DNA of 64,000 nt from positions 62,001 to 126,000 of the forward strand of contig NZ_BMFZ01000011.1 of NCBI RefSeq assembly GCF_014639435.1. Reading direction: 5' to 3'. This stretch comes from Hafnia psychrotolerans (GTDB lineage Bacteria > Pseudomonadota > Gammaproteobacteria > Enterobacterales > Enterobacteriaceae). Under the pieces are notes generated by a model that saw nothing but the letters and a program-made list of their open reading frames with translations, made no database searches and was not told the origin of the DNA. Position numbers and translations under genes: made by a program. The first letter of the stretch is position 1; each line of letters starts with the position of its first letter. This document shows positions 36,779-45,290 of this stretch, piece after piece.

Positions 36779-37695
36779 CGCTCTTCCCATCTCTCCTGTG
36801 CCCGACGGAACTGCCTACCGGAAGAAAATCCTGCCGCCAGTGCGGCTTTCTCGATGCCCAGTCCCTGCTGTAGACGCTGGCTGGCGATGGCAATACGCAG
36901 TTGCTCATGATAGTCGCGCACGCTGATCCCCAGATGTTGTTTAAAAAGGCGGGTGAGGTGGCGGCTACTGATGTGGGATTTGGCGGCGACCTCTTCGACT
37001 TGCCATGTGGATTCCGGTTCAGCGGCCATCAGGTTTTGTGCGCGGTGTACGGCCGGATGCAGGTGGTTGCGGTAGCGCAGCCACGGCGACAGTTGTGGGT
37101 CATCACCTGCGCGGCGGAAATAGACTACCATCTCGCGGGCGACGTCCAGCGCGGCCTGCGCACCCAGATGGCGGGAAATAATGTGCAGTGCGAGATCGAT
37201 ACCCGCCGTGATCCCTGCGCTGGTTAGTACAAAACGGTCTTCGACAAAAATTCGGTTATCTTTCACTTGCGCGGTCGGTACCTGCTGGCGCAGACGGGCG
37301 ATCACGTCATGGTGAGTGGTGCACTGGTAGCCATCGAGTAGACCCGCCTGACCGGCCAGCAGACTGCCGGAGCAGATACACACCAGCGTCAGATCGCCCC
37401 GTTCGATGGCGGCTTTTTGCTGCCTCAGCCAGTCGCGCGTGATCATGGCCACCGGGCTGACAAAGTTTTCTGCGGAGTGCTCAACGCCAGGCATGATCAG
37501 AATGCTGCCTTCCGGCAGGCTCGCGGGCAGTGGCTGTAAATGCGCCACCGTCAGCCCGGTGGACATCATCACTTCCGGCTGTGGGCCGATATAATGCAGC
37601 TGAAATTGTCCGGCTAGCCGTAGCGCTTCCGCCGGACCGGCCAGATCTAACGACATCACGCCCGGTAGCGCCACAAAATAGACATTTCGCTGCAT
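36775..37695 (-). CDS. GlxA-family AraC-type transcriptional regulator
   Basis: This 306-residue regulator has an N-terminal DJ-1/PfpI-like domain (~1-185, LPGVMSLDLAGPAEALRLAG, nucleophile-elbow-like CICSGSLLAGQAGLL) and a C-terminal AraC double helix-turn-helix (~210-305, HISSRHLTRLFKQHLGIS, EKAALAAGFSSGRQF). GlxA-type regulators often control catabolism of quaternary amines or amino-acid derivatives. It lies 36 bp downstream of an isochorismatase-family hydrolase on the same strand, a frequent pairing, so it probably regulates that gene. The ligand is unknown. Confidence 0.9.
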   Translation of the reverse strand: MQRNVYFVALPGVMSLDLAGPAEALRLAGQFQLHYIGPQPEVMMSTGLTVAHLQPLPASLPEGSILIMPGVEHSAENFVSPVAMITRDWLRQQKAAIERGDLTLVCICSGSLLAGQAGLLDGYQCTTHHDVIARLRQQVPTAQVKDNRIFVEDRFVLTSAGITAGIDLALHIISRHLGAQAALDVAREMVVYFRRAGDDPQLSPWLRYRNHLHPAVHRAQNLMAAEPESTWQVEEVAAKSHISSRHLTRLFKQHLGISVRDYHEQLRIAIASQRLQQGLGIEKAALAAGFSSGRQFRRAQERWEER

Positions 37696-37731
37696 ATCGC
37701 CTCATTTCTTCGTCAGTACAAAAGCCTATCT

Positions 37732-38286
37732 TCACACAGCCTGGTCGAGTTCCGCCAGCACGCCGTCAACGTCAGTAATGGTCGCGAAGCGATCAGCCAG
37801 TACCAGTTCGGTATGACGCTTGATGGCCGTGGTAGAGAATATGCCGCCATCGGCGTGTGCCATCGGGAAAGTCATGGTTGCTTCGGTCACGAACGTCACT
37901 TTATAACCGATGTCCGACGCCACACGCGTTGTCGTTTCGCAGCACTGCTCGGTCCTTAGGCCCGCGATGATCAAATGCGTGATGCCTTCTTCGCGCAGCC
38001 ATGTGTCCAGACCGGATTCCAGCAGTGCATTGTGCACGTGCTTGTGAACCGTTTTTTGCGGTGTATGGCTGAGGAAAGTCATCGGCGTTACCCATCCGGA
38101 TTCCAGCGAAAACACACCTTCGGGATTGACGTGAAACACATCAACAATCGGGATATTGCGTGTCTGGCAGCCGTCAATCAGGCGGCTAAGCGCATGCTGA
38201 AATGCAGGGAGATCGTCTTCCTGCCAGAAAGGGCGATGCTCGAATGAGCGTTGAACGTCGATATTTAACAGGGCACTTTTAGTCAT
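37732..38286 (-). CDS. isochorismatase-family cysteine hydrolase
   Basis: This 184-residue protein has the isochorismatase-like alpha/beta fold with the candidate catalytic Asp in LLNIDVQRSF, a Lys in the HKHVHN region and nucleophilic Cys in GLRTEQCCETTTR. The family includes nicotinamidases, N-carbamoyl hydrolases and isochorismatases; the substrate cannot be decided from sequence. The ATG at 38286 has GGAG upstream. It is cotranscribed with the GlxA-type regulator. A possible 43-codon frame overlaps its start from upstream. Confidence 0.87.
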   Translation of the reverse strand: MTKSALLNIDVQRSFEHRPFWQEDDLPAFQHALSRLIDGCQTRNIPIVDVFHVNPEGVFSLESGWVTPMTFLSHTPQKTVHKHVHNALLESGLDTWLREEGITHLIIAGLRTEQCCETTTRVASDIGYKVTFVTEATMTFPMAHADGGIFSTTAIKRHTELVLADRFATITDVDGVLAELDQAV

Positions 38287-38410
38287 TTTCGGACTCCATC
38301 TTGTGAGAGTGAAGCCAGTTTGCACCTGAAATAATGCTGAGAAAATGCCAAAAACGGACAGGGTACTGACCGGGACGGACGACCTGCTTCTTTACGCTAT
38401 CAGGTTGCAT
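38279..38410 (-). CDS. possible 43-aa leader ORF overlapping the cysteine hydrolase start
   Basis: An ATG at 38410 preceded by GAGGAC at good spacing opens a 43-codon frame whose TAA overlaps the hydrolase start codon region. The predicted peptide begins MQPDSVKKQVVRPGQYPV and has no recognised family. The overlap would couple translation to the hydrolase gene. It could equally be untranslated leader. Confidence 0.3.
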   Translation of the reverse strand: MQPDSVKKQVVRPGQYPVRFWHFLSIISGANWLHSHKMESEND

Positions 38411-38491
38411 AAAAATGTCCTCGTGAAAGTTAATATCAGGAGGACATAATAAAATGAAGCCATGTTTTAATTTCGCGATTGACGTTGCAGG

Positions 38492-39523
38492 CTAGAACAC
38501 CAACTGCACTTTCGATGCTTTGGATTTATCCAGTGCAAACTCCAGCGCTTCCACCAAATCCCCTTGTGGGAACTCGGCGGAGAGCAACGGCATCGGGTCG
38601 ACGGTTTTATTGGCCAGCCACGCCACGGCGGTGTTGAATTCCTCAGTGAAGCGGAAGCTACCGACCCAGTTAATCTCTTTGGCAATCAGCATCATCAGGG
38701 GGAAATCATTCACTACCGGTCCCATACCGACCTGTACCAGCGTACCGCGCGCGCGCGTCACTTCCAGACAGCGACGGATGGATGAAGGGTGGCCGGAGGC
38801 ATCGAAGGACACATCGAAAAAGCCTTTCTCCGTCTGATAGGCTGAGAAATCGCCCTGTGCGGCGTCCAGCGCTTGACTGGCACCGACCGCCAGTGCCAGC
38901 GTGCGGCAGCGCTCACTCGGGTCGGTCACGATGATTTCAGCTGCACCCTTAGCCTTAGCGGCCAGCACAATCAGGCAACCAATGGGGCCGACACCGGAAA
39001 CAAACACAGTCTTACCCTGAATATCGCCGGCCTGATTGACGGCGTGGATCGCAACCGCCAGCGGCTCGGCGAATACCATCAGGCGGTCGCTGACCTTGCT
39101 ATCAAAGGGAATACACTGGCTGCTCTCGACGATTTTATACTGTGTAAACGCCCCGTTAATGTGTGGAAAGTACATGGCGCTGCCGAAAAATTTCATCGTC
39201 GTACACTGGTTTTCATCGCCGGACAGGCAGTATTTGCAGGTTTTACAGGGTTTGCTGGGGTTCAGCGCCACTTTCTGACCGGGCTGCAAATGCGGGTTGT
39301 CGGATTTCTCCACCACGCCGACCACTTCATGGCCCAACACCATGGCTTCACGTACTTTAAAATCGCCGACCTGACCGTGCTCATAATAGTGCAAGTCCGA
39401 GCCGCAGATACCGCCACGGGTCACTTTGACCAGCGTTCCCTGTCCCTGGTAGTCAATCTTCTGATCGACCACTGAGACCTCTTTTTTACCGGTGACGATG
39501 CAGGATTGGGTGTCAATATTCAT
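38492..39523 (-). CDS. idnD: L-idonate 5-dehydrogenase (zinc MDR family)
   Basis: This 343-residue medium-chain zinc dehydrogenase is closely similar to E. coli IdnD, which oxidises L-idonate to 5-ketogluconate. Catalytic zinc ligands are Cys in GGICGSDLHYY, His/Glu in LGHEVVG, and the later Glu. Structural zinc Cys are in CKTCKYCLSGDENQC. The NAD site is SGVGPIGCLI. The start at 39523 gives the E. coli length; ATG at 39526 and GTG at 39532 are alternatives. The partners idnO, idnK and idnT are not in this window. CRP- and GntR/IdnR-like sites lie upstream. Confidence 0.9.
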   Translation of the reverse strand: MNIDTQSCIVTGKKEVSVVDQKIDYQGQGTLVKVTRGGICGSDLHYYEHGQVGDFKVREAMVLGHEVVGVVEKSDNPHLQPGQKVALNPSKPCKTCKYCLSGDENQCTTMKFFGSAMYFPHINGAFTQYKIVESSQCIPFDSKVSDRLMVFAEPLAVAIHAVNQAGDIQGKTVFVSGVGPIGCLIVLAAKAKGAAEIIVTDPSERCRTLALAVGASQALDAAQGDFSAYQTEKGFFDVSFDASGHPSSIRRCLEVTRARGTLVQVGMGPVVNDFPLMMLIAKEINWVGSFRFTEEFNTAVAWLANKTVDPMPLLSAEFPQGDLVEALEFALDKSKASKVQLVF

Positions 39524-39606
39524 CATTTTCACTCTTTATTGGACGCCGTGACGACAGTATTTACGGCAGGATAGACACCAGTAAAGAGGGTTTCTTTGGG
39601 CATAAA

Positions 39607-39622
39607 TGTGATCGACATCACT
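39607..39622 (-). promoter_or_regulatory. CRP-type site upstream of idnD
   Basis: TGTGATCGACATCACT fits TGTGA-N6-TCACA with one mismatch. It is 84 bp upstream of the idnD start, in line with catabolite control of idn genes in E. coli. Confidence 0.7.
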
Positions 39623-39644
39623 TTAAACAGTGTTACGAAAAGCT

Positions 39645-39656
39645 GTTACCCATAAC
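39645..39656. promoter_or_regulatory. GntR/IdnR-like operator upstream of idnD
   Basis: GTTACCCATAAC has the GTTA..TAAC symmetry of the GntR/IdnR operator core (GTTACCGGTAAC). It lies 122 bp upstream of idnD, next to the CRP site. No GntR or IdnR gene is in this window. Confidence 0.45.
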
Positions 39657-39673
39657 TTGAATGACCTCAACTT

Positions 39674-40852
39674 TTACACCGTCCTTTGGCGTGAATAACT
39701 CAGAATCAAGTGTGTGATCACACCGCCAACCAAACCCCAGAAGGCCGAACCGACGCCGAGCAGTGAAAGCCCTGAAGCAGTGATCAAGAAGGTGACAATC
39801 GCGGCATCGCGCTGACTCTCTTCAGCCAGTGCGCGATGCAAGCTGCCGGAAATAGTCCCCAGCAGTGCCAGCCCAGCGATGGCGTGAATCAGGGGTGTCG
39901 GCAATGCGGTAAACAACATGCCAATCGAGCCGCCAAACAGACCGGCCAGAAGATAAAACCCTCCCGCTGCCACGGCCGCCGTATAGCGTTTTTTGGGATC
40001 AGGATGAACATCCTCACCCATACAGATCGCGGCGGTAATGGCAGCGATACAGATGGTAAACCCCCCGAACGGTGCCAAAATCAACGCAGCCAGCGCAGTC
40101 CATGAAATGAGCGGAGAAACCGGCAGTTTATAGCCATGCGCTTTTAGGGTGGCGATGCCGGGTGCATTCTGCGACGCCATAGTGACCACGAAAAATGGAA
40201 TACCGATGCCCAGCAGCGTGGCAAGTGAGAAATGCGGCATGATAAATGCCGGTATCGCAAACGTCATGCTCTGGCCTTGTAAGGCGATTCCCCCTTGCCA
40301 TGCGGCGACAACCAGCCCGGCAGCCAGCGTCAGGACAATCGCGTAGCGGGGCAGCAAACGGCGTGCCAGCAGATAAACCAGACACATCGCGCCTGCTAGC
40401 GGGAAATTGCTTTGCAGCGAGGTGAAAGCATCCAGCCCGAAGCGTAACAAAATACCGCCGAGCATCGCCGCCGACAGCGCCTGCGGAATGTATTGCATCA
40501 GACGGGCGAACAGGCCGGTTACGCCGCACAACAGAATCAGCCCGGTGGCGAAAATAAAGACGCCGATGGCGTCGTTAATTGAGGTGCCCGGTAGGCTGGT
40601 AACCAGCAGCGCCGCGCCGGGCGTTGACCAGGCCGTCACTACTGGCGTGCGGTACCACAGCGATAACCCGATGGATGTCACGCCCATTCCAAGGCCGAGC
40701 ATTGTCAGCCAACCGCCGATTTGCGCCGCGCTGGCGCCTGCGGCCTCGGCGGCCTGGAAAATAATCGCTGCCGAGCTGGTGTAGCCGACCATCACCGCGA
40801 CAAAGCCGGCGAGCACAGCGGAAAAGGTGAAATCCTTTAAACGGGAATTCAT
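39674..40852 (-). CDS. ydcO: BenE-family transporter (YdcO-like)
   Basis: This 392-residue, about 12-helix inner-membrane protein of the benzoate:H+ symporter (BenE) family shows VAVMVGYTSSAAIIFQAA, TPVVTAWSTPGAALL and VVTMASQNAPGIATLKAHGY, the last being the family signature. It is most like E. coli YdcO, which has no assigned substrate and lies divergent from the regulator gene ydcN. The same arrangement is seen here, but ydcN is decayed. No benzoate-degradation genes are nearby, so the benzoate label should be treated cautiously. Confidence 0.88.
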   Translation of the reverse strand: MNSRLKDFTFSAVLAGFVAVMVGYTSSAAIIFQAAEAAGASAAQIGGWLTMLGLGMGVTSIGLSLWYRTPVVTAWSTPGAALLVTSLPGTSINDAIGVFIFATGLILLCGVTGLFARLMQYIPQALSAAMLGGILLRFGLDAFTSLQSNFPLAGAMCLVYLLARRLLPRYAIVLTLAAGLVVAAWQGGIALQGQSMTFAIPAFIMPHFSLATLLGIGIPFFVVTMASQNAPGIATLKAHGYKLPVSPLISWTALAALILAPFGGFTICIAAITAAICMGEDVHPDPKKRYTAAVAAGGFYLLAGLFGGSIGMLFTALPTPLIHAIAGLALLGTISGSLHRALAEESQRDAAIVTFLITASGLSLLGVGSAFWGLVGGVITHLILSYSRQRTV

Positions 40853-40900
40853 GATTGAAAATCCTTCTGATCAGGCGACGATGGCGGCATTCTGTGGGGC

Positions 40901-40937
40901 GTTATAACGCACTCAACATATCATTGTGCGTTATAAC
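40901..40937. promoter_or_regulatory. Inverted repeat in the ydcO/ydcN divergent gap (operator candidate)
   Basis: GTTATAACGCAC at 40901-40912 is repeated inverted as GTGCGTTATAAC at 40926-40937, with 13 bp between. Each arm contains the 8-bp palindrome GTTATAAC. It is 49 bp upstream of ydcO, in the place where YdcN would be expected to bind. Confidence 0.7.
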
Positions 40938-40980
40938 ATACAACACCCCTTCAGCAGCCGGCATGAATAAAGGAAGTCCT

Positions 40981-41188
40981 ATGCCAGAACTCGCCCAAAA
41001 TGTCATCAGCGCTGCATTGCCACGGCCTGCTGACCATATTTAACAGCGAACTTCTGGAATGCGCGCCATGCCGCGGTTTCCTTTTTATACTGTGCTTTAA
41101 TGCGGATTCCTGGCATGCCTACCGCAATGAAAGTACAGATATCGTCCGTTTTCATGACCTGATACATTATCCCCACACTTGGCCTTGA
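40981..41188 (+). pseudogene. ydcN: Decayed ydcN (XRE-cupin regulator) remnant
   Basis: A good ribosome site (AAAGGAAGTCCT) and ATG at 40981 start MPELAQNVISAALPRPADHI, like the YdcN N terminus, then stop after 20 codons. In another frame, 41098-41188 encodes NADSWHAYRN and then VRFHDLIHYPHTWP before a stop. This matches the end of E. coli YdcN (ADVTHIYRN, then VHFHSLIHYPRS). The total is ~208 bp against ~535 bp for an intact gene, so most of the helix-turn-helix and cupin domain is missing and the frame is shifted. It sits divergent from ydcO exactly where ydcN lies in E. coli. Identification of the C-terminal end is fairly firm; the N-terminal part is less so. Confidence 0.7.
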
Positions 41189-41232
41189 TGGATTGTTACC
41201 TGCTGCATCGGTTTATTTGAGGAGAGCATCAT

Positions 41233-41685
41233 ATGAGTTCATCGGAAGCGATCACGGTTCACCCACTCACCCCAATGGATCGTGCTGGTTGGGAAATTCT
41301 GTGGCGCGATTATCTGGACTTTTACCAGTCAGAGTTTGAACCGGCACAGTTCGACTACACCTTCCAGCGCTTGTCGCAGCCTGACTATGCTGGCATGTTT
41401 GGTTATGTGGCAGAATATCAGGGGAAACTGGTTGGGCTGGTGAACTGTATTAATCACGATCACGGCTGGTATATGCAGCAGGTGGTCTATTTGCAGGATT
41501 TATACGTAGATGAAAGCGCGCGCAAGTTGGGTGTCGGGCAAAAATTGATTGAAGCGGTGTACGCCTACGCTGACCAGAATGACAAAGCCAACGTCTACTG
41601 GACTACTAAAACTTCGAACCACACCGCACGTAAACTGTATGACCGAGTCGGAGTACTGACGGATTTCATCAAATATCAGCGCTAA
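41233..41685 (+). CDS. GNAT-family N-acetyltransferase
   Basis: This 150-residue acetyltransferase contains the GNAT core: VVYLQDLYVDESARKLGVGQKLIEA (beta4 and the acetyl-CoA pyrophosphate loop, ~93-117) and TKTSNHTARKLYDRVGV near the C terminus. The long Trp/Tyr-rich N-terminal half (WEILWRDYLDFYQSEF) suggests the diamine/small-molecule acetyltransferase subgroup; the substrate is unknown. GAGGAG is well placed before the ATG. It converges with another GNAT gene with 9 bp between stops. Confidence 0.88.
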   Translation: MSSSEAITVHPLTPMDRAGWEILWRDYLDFYQSEFEPAQFDYTFQRLSQPDYAGMFGYVAEYQGKLVGLVNCINHDHGWYMQQVVYLQDLYVDESARKLGVGQKLIEAVYAYADQNDKANVYWTTKTSNHTARKLYDRVGVLTDFIKYQR

Positions 41686-41694
41686 TGGGCGCTA

Positions 41695-42174
41695 TTACAG
41701 CGCTTTTAACGCTTTTACCATGGTCAGATTGGTCGGCGTATAACCCAGGCTGGTATACAACGCCTGCGCCGCGCTGTTGTGGTAAAACACATTCAGGCCG
41801 ATGGATTTCAAACCCAGCTCGCGCACTTTCTCTTCCAGCTGTAAAAAGGCAGCGCGGGCATGTCCCTGACGGCGAAATTCGCTAAACACCGACACTTCAT
41901 AGATGAAAGCACTGCGTTCGCCCTGACGTTCGCTGACCGCAAACCAGATATAACCGACGATTTGCCCATCGACATCGGTTCTAATTTCAAACAAATGATG
42001 ATCCGGCGTGGCCACACCTTGTGGTAGTGACCGTGCTATTTCATCCTGCGAACGTGTCAGTGCGTTTTCTGGCATCCAGCGGCCTGAGGTGACATTTTCG
42101 TTGGCATAGTCCGTGACCAGCTGCTCAAAAAATTGCGGGTAAAACGTTTCGCTCATCGGCGAGAGTACCGTCAT
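41695..42174 (-). CDS. GNAT-family N-acetyltransferase
   Basis: This 159-residue GNAT protein has the acetyl-CoA motif region YEVSVFSEFRRQGHARAAFLQLEEK (~90-114), followed by GLNVFYHNSAAQALYTSLGY, which is typical of small-molecule or protein N-terminal acetyltransferases. An AAGGAT site precedes the ATG. It starts 5 bp after the stop of the secreted-protein gene 42180-42722 and is therefore probably cotranscribed with it. Substrate unknown. Confidence 0.87.
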   Translation of the reverse strand: MTVLSPMSETFYPQFFEQLVTDYANENVTSGRWMPENALTRSQDEIARSLPQGVATPDHHLFEIRTDVDGQIVGYIWFAVSERQGERSAFIYEVSVFSEFRRQGHARAAFLQLEEKVRELGLKSIGLNVFYHNSAAQALYTSLGYTPTNLTMVKALKAL

Positions 42175-42179
42175 GGTGA

Positions 42180-42722
42180 TTAATCCTTCTTCGGTTTCTT
42201 ATAAGGGGTAACAAAGCATTCGCTGACGCTGGTGCCATTGGTTTCTACTGTGGTGATGACATAGCCCTTATCGTTGAGAACAATCGCGCTGTAGGGCAAT
42301 AGATCCTGCCTGGCACTGGTCATCTTTTCAAATTCGCGGAGAAGCTTGGCTTTGGCATCGGCCTGTTCAGGTTTATCCATTCCTGAAACGTCAATGAATG
42401 CTTGTTTAAACACCGTACTTAGCCCGTTTTTTTCTATCCGACTTTCAACGATAGCTTTCACGTTAGCCGTTACGTCATTGCCCAGTAAAAACATGCTGAC
42501 TATCTGATACGTCAGTACATTATTTTTCTTACTGACCACAAAACCGTTCTCGAACGATTTCATCTTCAGGTTGTTGGGATAGGTAAACTCATCCAGGCAG
42601 ATGGTTTTGTCGCCCACCTTAAACTGATTAAATCGCGCTTTGATCTCCTTGGGGGATGAGGCTTGCGCTGCAGATACCAGCAGCGGCAGGAGCATCATAA
42701 AGGCAAGGTTCCGTTTTTTCAT
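42180..42722 (-). CDS. secreted protein of unknown function
   Basis: This 180-residue protein is not recognised. It has a clear Sec signal peptide (1-22, MKKRN, then FMMLLPLLVSAAQA). The mature part is mixed helix/strand with two cysteines (TICLDEF and SECFVTPY) that could form a disulfide, and ends in a Lys-rich KKPKKD. It contains no repeat, lipobox or enzyme motif. It is followed after 5 bp by a GNAT gene on the same strand. A periplasmic location is inferred from the signal peptide. Confidence 0.75.
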   Translation of the reverse strand: MKKRNLAFMMLLPLLVSAAQASSPKEIKARFNQFKVGDKTICLDEFTYPNNLKMKSFENGFVVSKKNNVLTYQIVSMFLLGNDVTANVKAIVESRIEKNGLSTVFKQAFIDVSGMDKPEQADAKAKLLREFEKMTSARQDLLPYSAIVLNDKGYVITTVETNGTSVSECFVTPYKKPKKD

Positions 42723-42816
42723 GGTCTATTCCTGGAGTAAAAAGCCCGACATCAGGGGGTTTCAGCAGTATAGGGAGGCCGGTGCAGGATGCGAACGTTT
42801 ATCTTTGCGGATGTGA

Positions 42817-43584
<768 letters not shown>

Positions 43585-43591
43585 CTCTGCG

Positions 43592-43771
43592 TTAGCGGTT
43601 TTTATTCGTTTCTGAGCAGAAAATATAAATCGCATGTTGACCCTGCCCGTCATCAATCGGGAGGCTGGTGTAAAGCGTATTGAGCCAGTGCACGTTGGTG
43701 TTATAGCCGAGATGGCTCCCGGCGGCGGTGCCGCTGTGGCCACGTTTTTTGACACGTCCCTCAGCCGTTGC
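43592..43771 (-). pseudogene. possible C-terminal gene remnant
   Basis: A 59-codon frame without an ATG reads KKRGHSGTAAGSHLGYNT, then VHWLNTLYTSL and HAIYIFCSETNKNR before a stop. It has the look of a protein C terminus (alternating polar and hydrophobic residues, no low complexity), perhaps of a serine-hydrolase-type enzyme, but the family is not established. It follows the GNAT gene on the same strand in a different frame. It could be chance. Confidence 0.25.
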
Positions 43772-44213
43772 TCAGTATCTTAGTCAGGAAAAATCGGGTA
43801 TGGGTGGCCGGGGTATCCTCCGGCGCGCGGGAGTCGGCGATGTAATCTTCCAGTGCCATCTGCATGTGGTATCCCATCTGTTCATAGAAAGGCCGCGCCT
43901 GGAAACTGAACGTATCGACCAGCGAATACCGGCAGCCACGTACTTTGGCTTCTTCTTCCGCTTCGGTAATCAGCTGCGTGCCGACATTTTTTCCGCGCAG
44001 CGATTCATCGACCCACAGCATCTGGATGTACATCCATTTTCCGACGGTTTCAGCCACAATTCCGGCTTGTTTCTTGCCATTTTCATCCTCTACAAATACC
44101 CCTAACTCACGGAGTGTCGGCTGAGGAATAAAGTTTCTATTGAAACTGCGCAGACCATTTTTGATCTCTTCGAGGTCTTCGGTGGTGGGCGCATGGGTGA
44201 GACGGGTCTTCAT
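43761..44213 (-). CDS. GNAT-family N-acetyltransferase
   Basis: This 150-residue GNAT protein has the acetyl-CoA-binding segment MLWVDESLRGKNVGTQLITEAEEEAKVRGC (~65-94) in two conserved parts and ends with FQARPFYEQMGYHMQMALEDY. The long RGC-YSLVDTFSFQA segment resembles the histone-acetyltransferase-HPA2-like group; the substrate is unknown. It starts 14 bp after the LysE-type gene and is probably cotranscribed with it. Confidence 0.87.
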   Translation of the reverse strand: MKTRLTHAPTTEDLEEIKNGLRSFNRNFIPQPTLRELGVFVEDENGKKQAGIVAETVGKWMYIQMLWVDESLRGKNVGTQLITEAEEEAKVRGCRYSLVDTFSFQARPFYEQMGYHMQMALEDYIADSRAPEDTPATHTRFFLTKILSNG

Positions 44214-44227
44214 GACAGGATTCCTTT

Positions 44228-44863
44228 TTAGCGTTTTGTTGTCGCGAGCCGAACTGCAAAAGCGATAAAAACAGTGCCGGTCAAACGATCCAGCGTTCTA
44301 ACGACTGTCGGACGGCGCAACCAACGGGACAGCGGACGTGTGGCGGAAATCATGGTGACAGACCATAACGTGCCGATAACCGCGTGCATGGCAGCCAGGC
44401 CGAAAATATACGGGCCGACCGGATAACCGGTCGCCACAAACTGAGGCAGGAAGGAAACGTAAAAGACGCCGACTTTTGGGTTTAGCACGTTGCCGAACAA
44501 CCCTCTGACGAAAGGCGAATTGCCGATGCGTAAGGCTTTCGTCCTGCCTTCCGGCGCGGCCATGTTCATTTCGCTGCGTGGTTTCAGCAGCATTTGCAGG
44601 CCGAGCCAGCCCAGGTACGCTGCACCGATCCACTTCAGCACCGTAAAGGCGACTTCTGAGGCGGCCAGAACCGCGCCAAGCCCGAGAGCCACCATCGCGC
44701 CCCATACCAGACAGCCAGTACTGATCCCAAATGCCGACAAGAGCGCTTTTTTACTGCCCTGACTGGCTGCCGTGCGCAGAACCAGCGCCGTGTCGAGGCC
44801 AGGCGTAAGCGTTAAAATGCCTGCAGCCAGCGCGTAAGAAAGCAGAGATTCGGTGACGGTCAT
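44228..44863 (-). CDS. LysE/RhtB-family exporter
   Basis: This 211-residue, about six-helix LysE-superfamily exporter shows the N-terminal GILTLTPGLDTALVLRTAA (~15-33) and the GNVLNPKVGVFYVSFLPQF signature (~124-142). It is distinct from the shorter LysE-type protein at 20010-20618. It is cotranscribed with the downstream GNAT gene; transporter-acetyltransferase pairs can detoxify or export amino-acid analogues, but this is inference. Confidence 0.88.
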   Translation of the reverse strand: MTVTESLLSYALAAGILTLTPGLDTALVLRTAASQGSKKALLSAFGISTGCLVWGAMVALGLGAVLAASEVAFTVLKWIGAAYLGWLGLQMLLKPRSEMNMAAPEGRTKALRIGNSPFVRGLFGNVLNPKVGVFYVSFLPQFVATGYPVGPYIFGLAAMHAVIGTLWSVTMISATRPLSRWLRRPTVVRTLDRLTGTVFIAFAVRLATTKR

Positions 44864-44960
44864 GACTTTTCCTGATGAGCAAAAAAATCAGAATAGTGAA
44901 CCTGGCAGGGAAGATGCAATGTGCAGACAAAGAAAATCTGCAAGAGGATGCGTGGAAAAC

Positions 44961-44998
44961 AAAAAAAGCCTGCGGAAGATGATCTTCCATAGGCTTTT
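44961..44998 (-). terminator. terminator of the DUF1471 gene
   Basis: On the minus strand AGCCTATGGAAGAT and ATCTTCCGCAGGCT form a 14-bp stem (one mismatch) with a one-base loop, flanked by A-run and T-run, followed by TTTTTTTG. It may act in both directions. Confidence 0.85.
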
Positions 44999-45032
44999 GA
45001 GAGGGTATTGGAGCAACCGCTTTGCGTGGTGA

Positions 45033-45290
45033 TTACTTATAGATTTCAGCGTTAGCGTGCATACGATTGTTACCGGTCACAGCAATAATACGGTAAGAAG
45101 AGGCGCCGGCTTCGCTTGCCTGAGCTGCCAATTTACTTTCCAGACCACCAAGCGTGGTTGGGCCTGCAACTGAGATCACACCGATTTTTTGTGCGCCGTC
45201 GGCAGGTTGTGAAACTTGTTGAGCAGCAAAACTACCGAAAGAGATCAGAGAAAGGGTTGCAGCTACAGCAAAAATTTTGATGTTTTTCAT
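45033..45290 (-). CDS. DUF1471 (BhsA/McbA/YhcN-type) periplasmic stress protein
   Basis: This 85-residue exported protein has a signal peptide (1-22, cleavage after SFA) and a DUF1471 beta-alpha-beta domain (KIGVISVAGPTTLGGLESKL, then ASSYRIIAVTGNNRMHANAEIYK). The C-terminal MHANAEIYK-type ending is the family hallmark. Members (BhsA, McbA, YhcN) affect biofilm formation and stress tolerance in E. coli. The ATG at 45290 was chosen because it begins the signal peptide. It is monocistronic with a strong terminator. Confidence 0.9.
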   Translation of the reverse strand: MKNIKIFAVAATLSLISFGSFAAQQVSQPADGAQKIGVISVAGPTTLGGLESKLAAQASEAGASSYRIIAVTGNNRMHANAEIYK

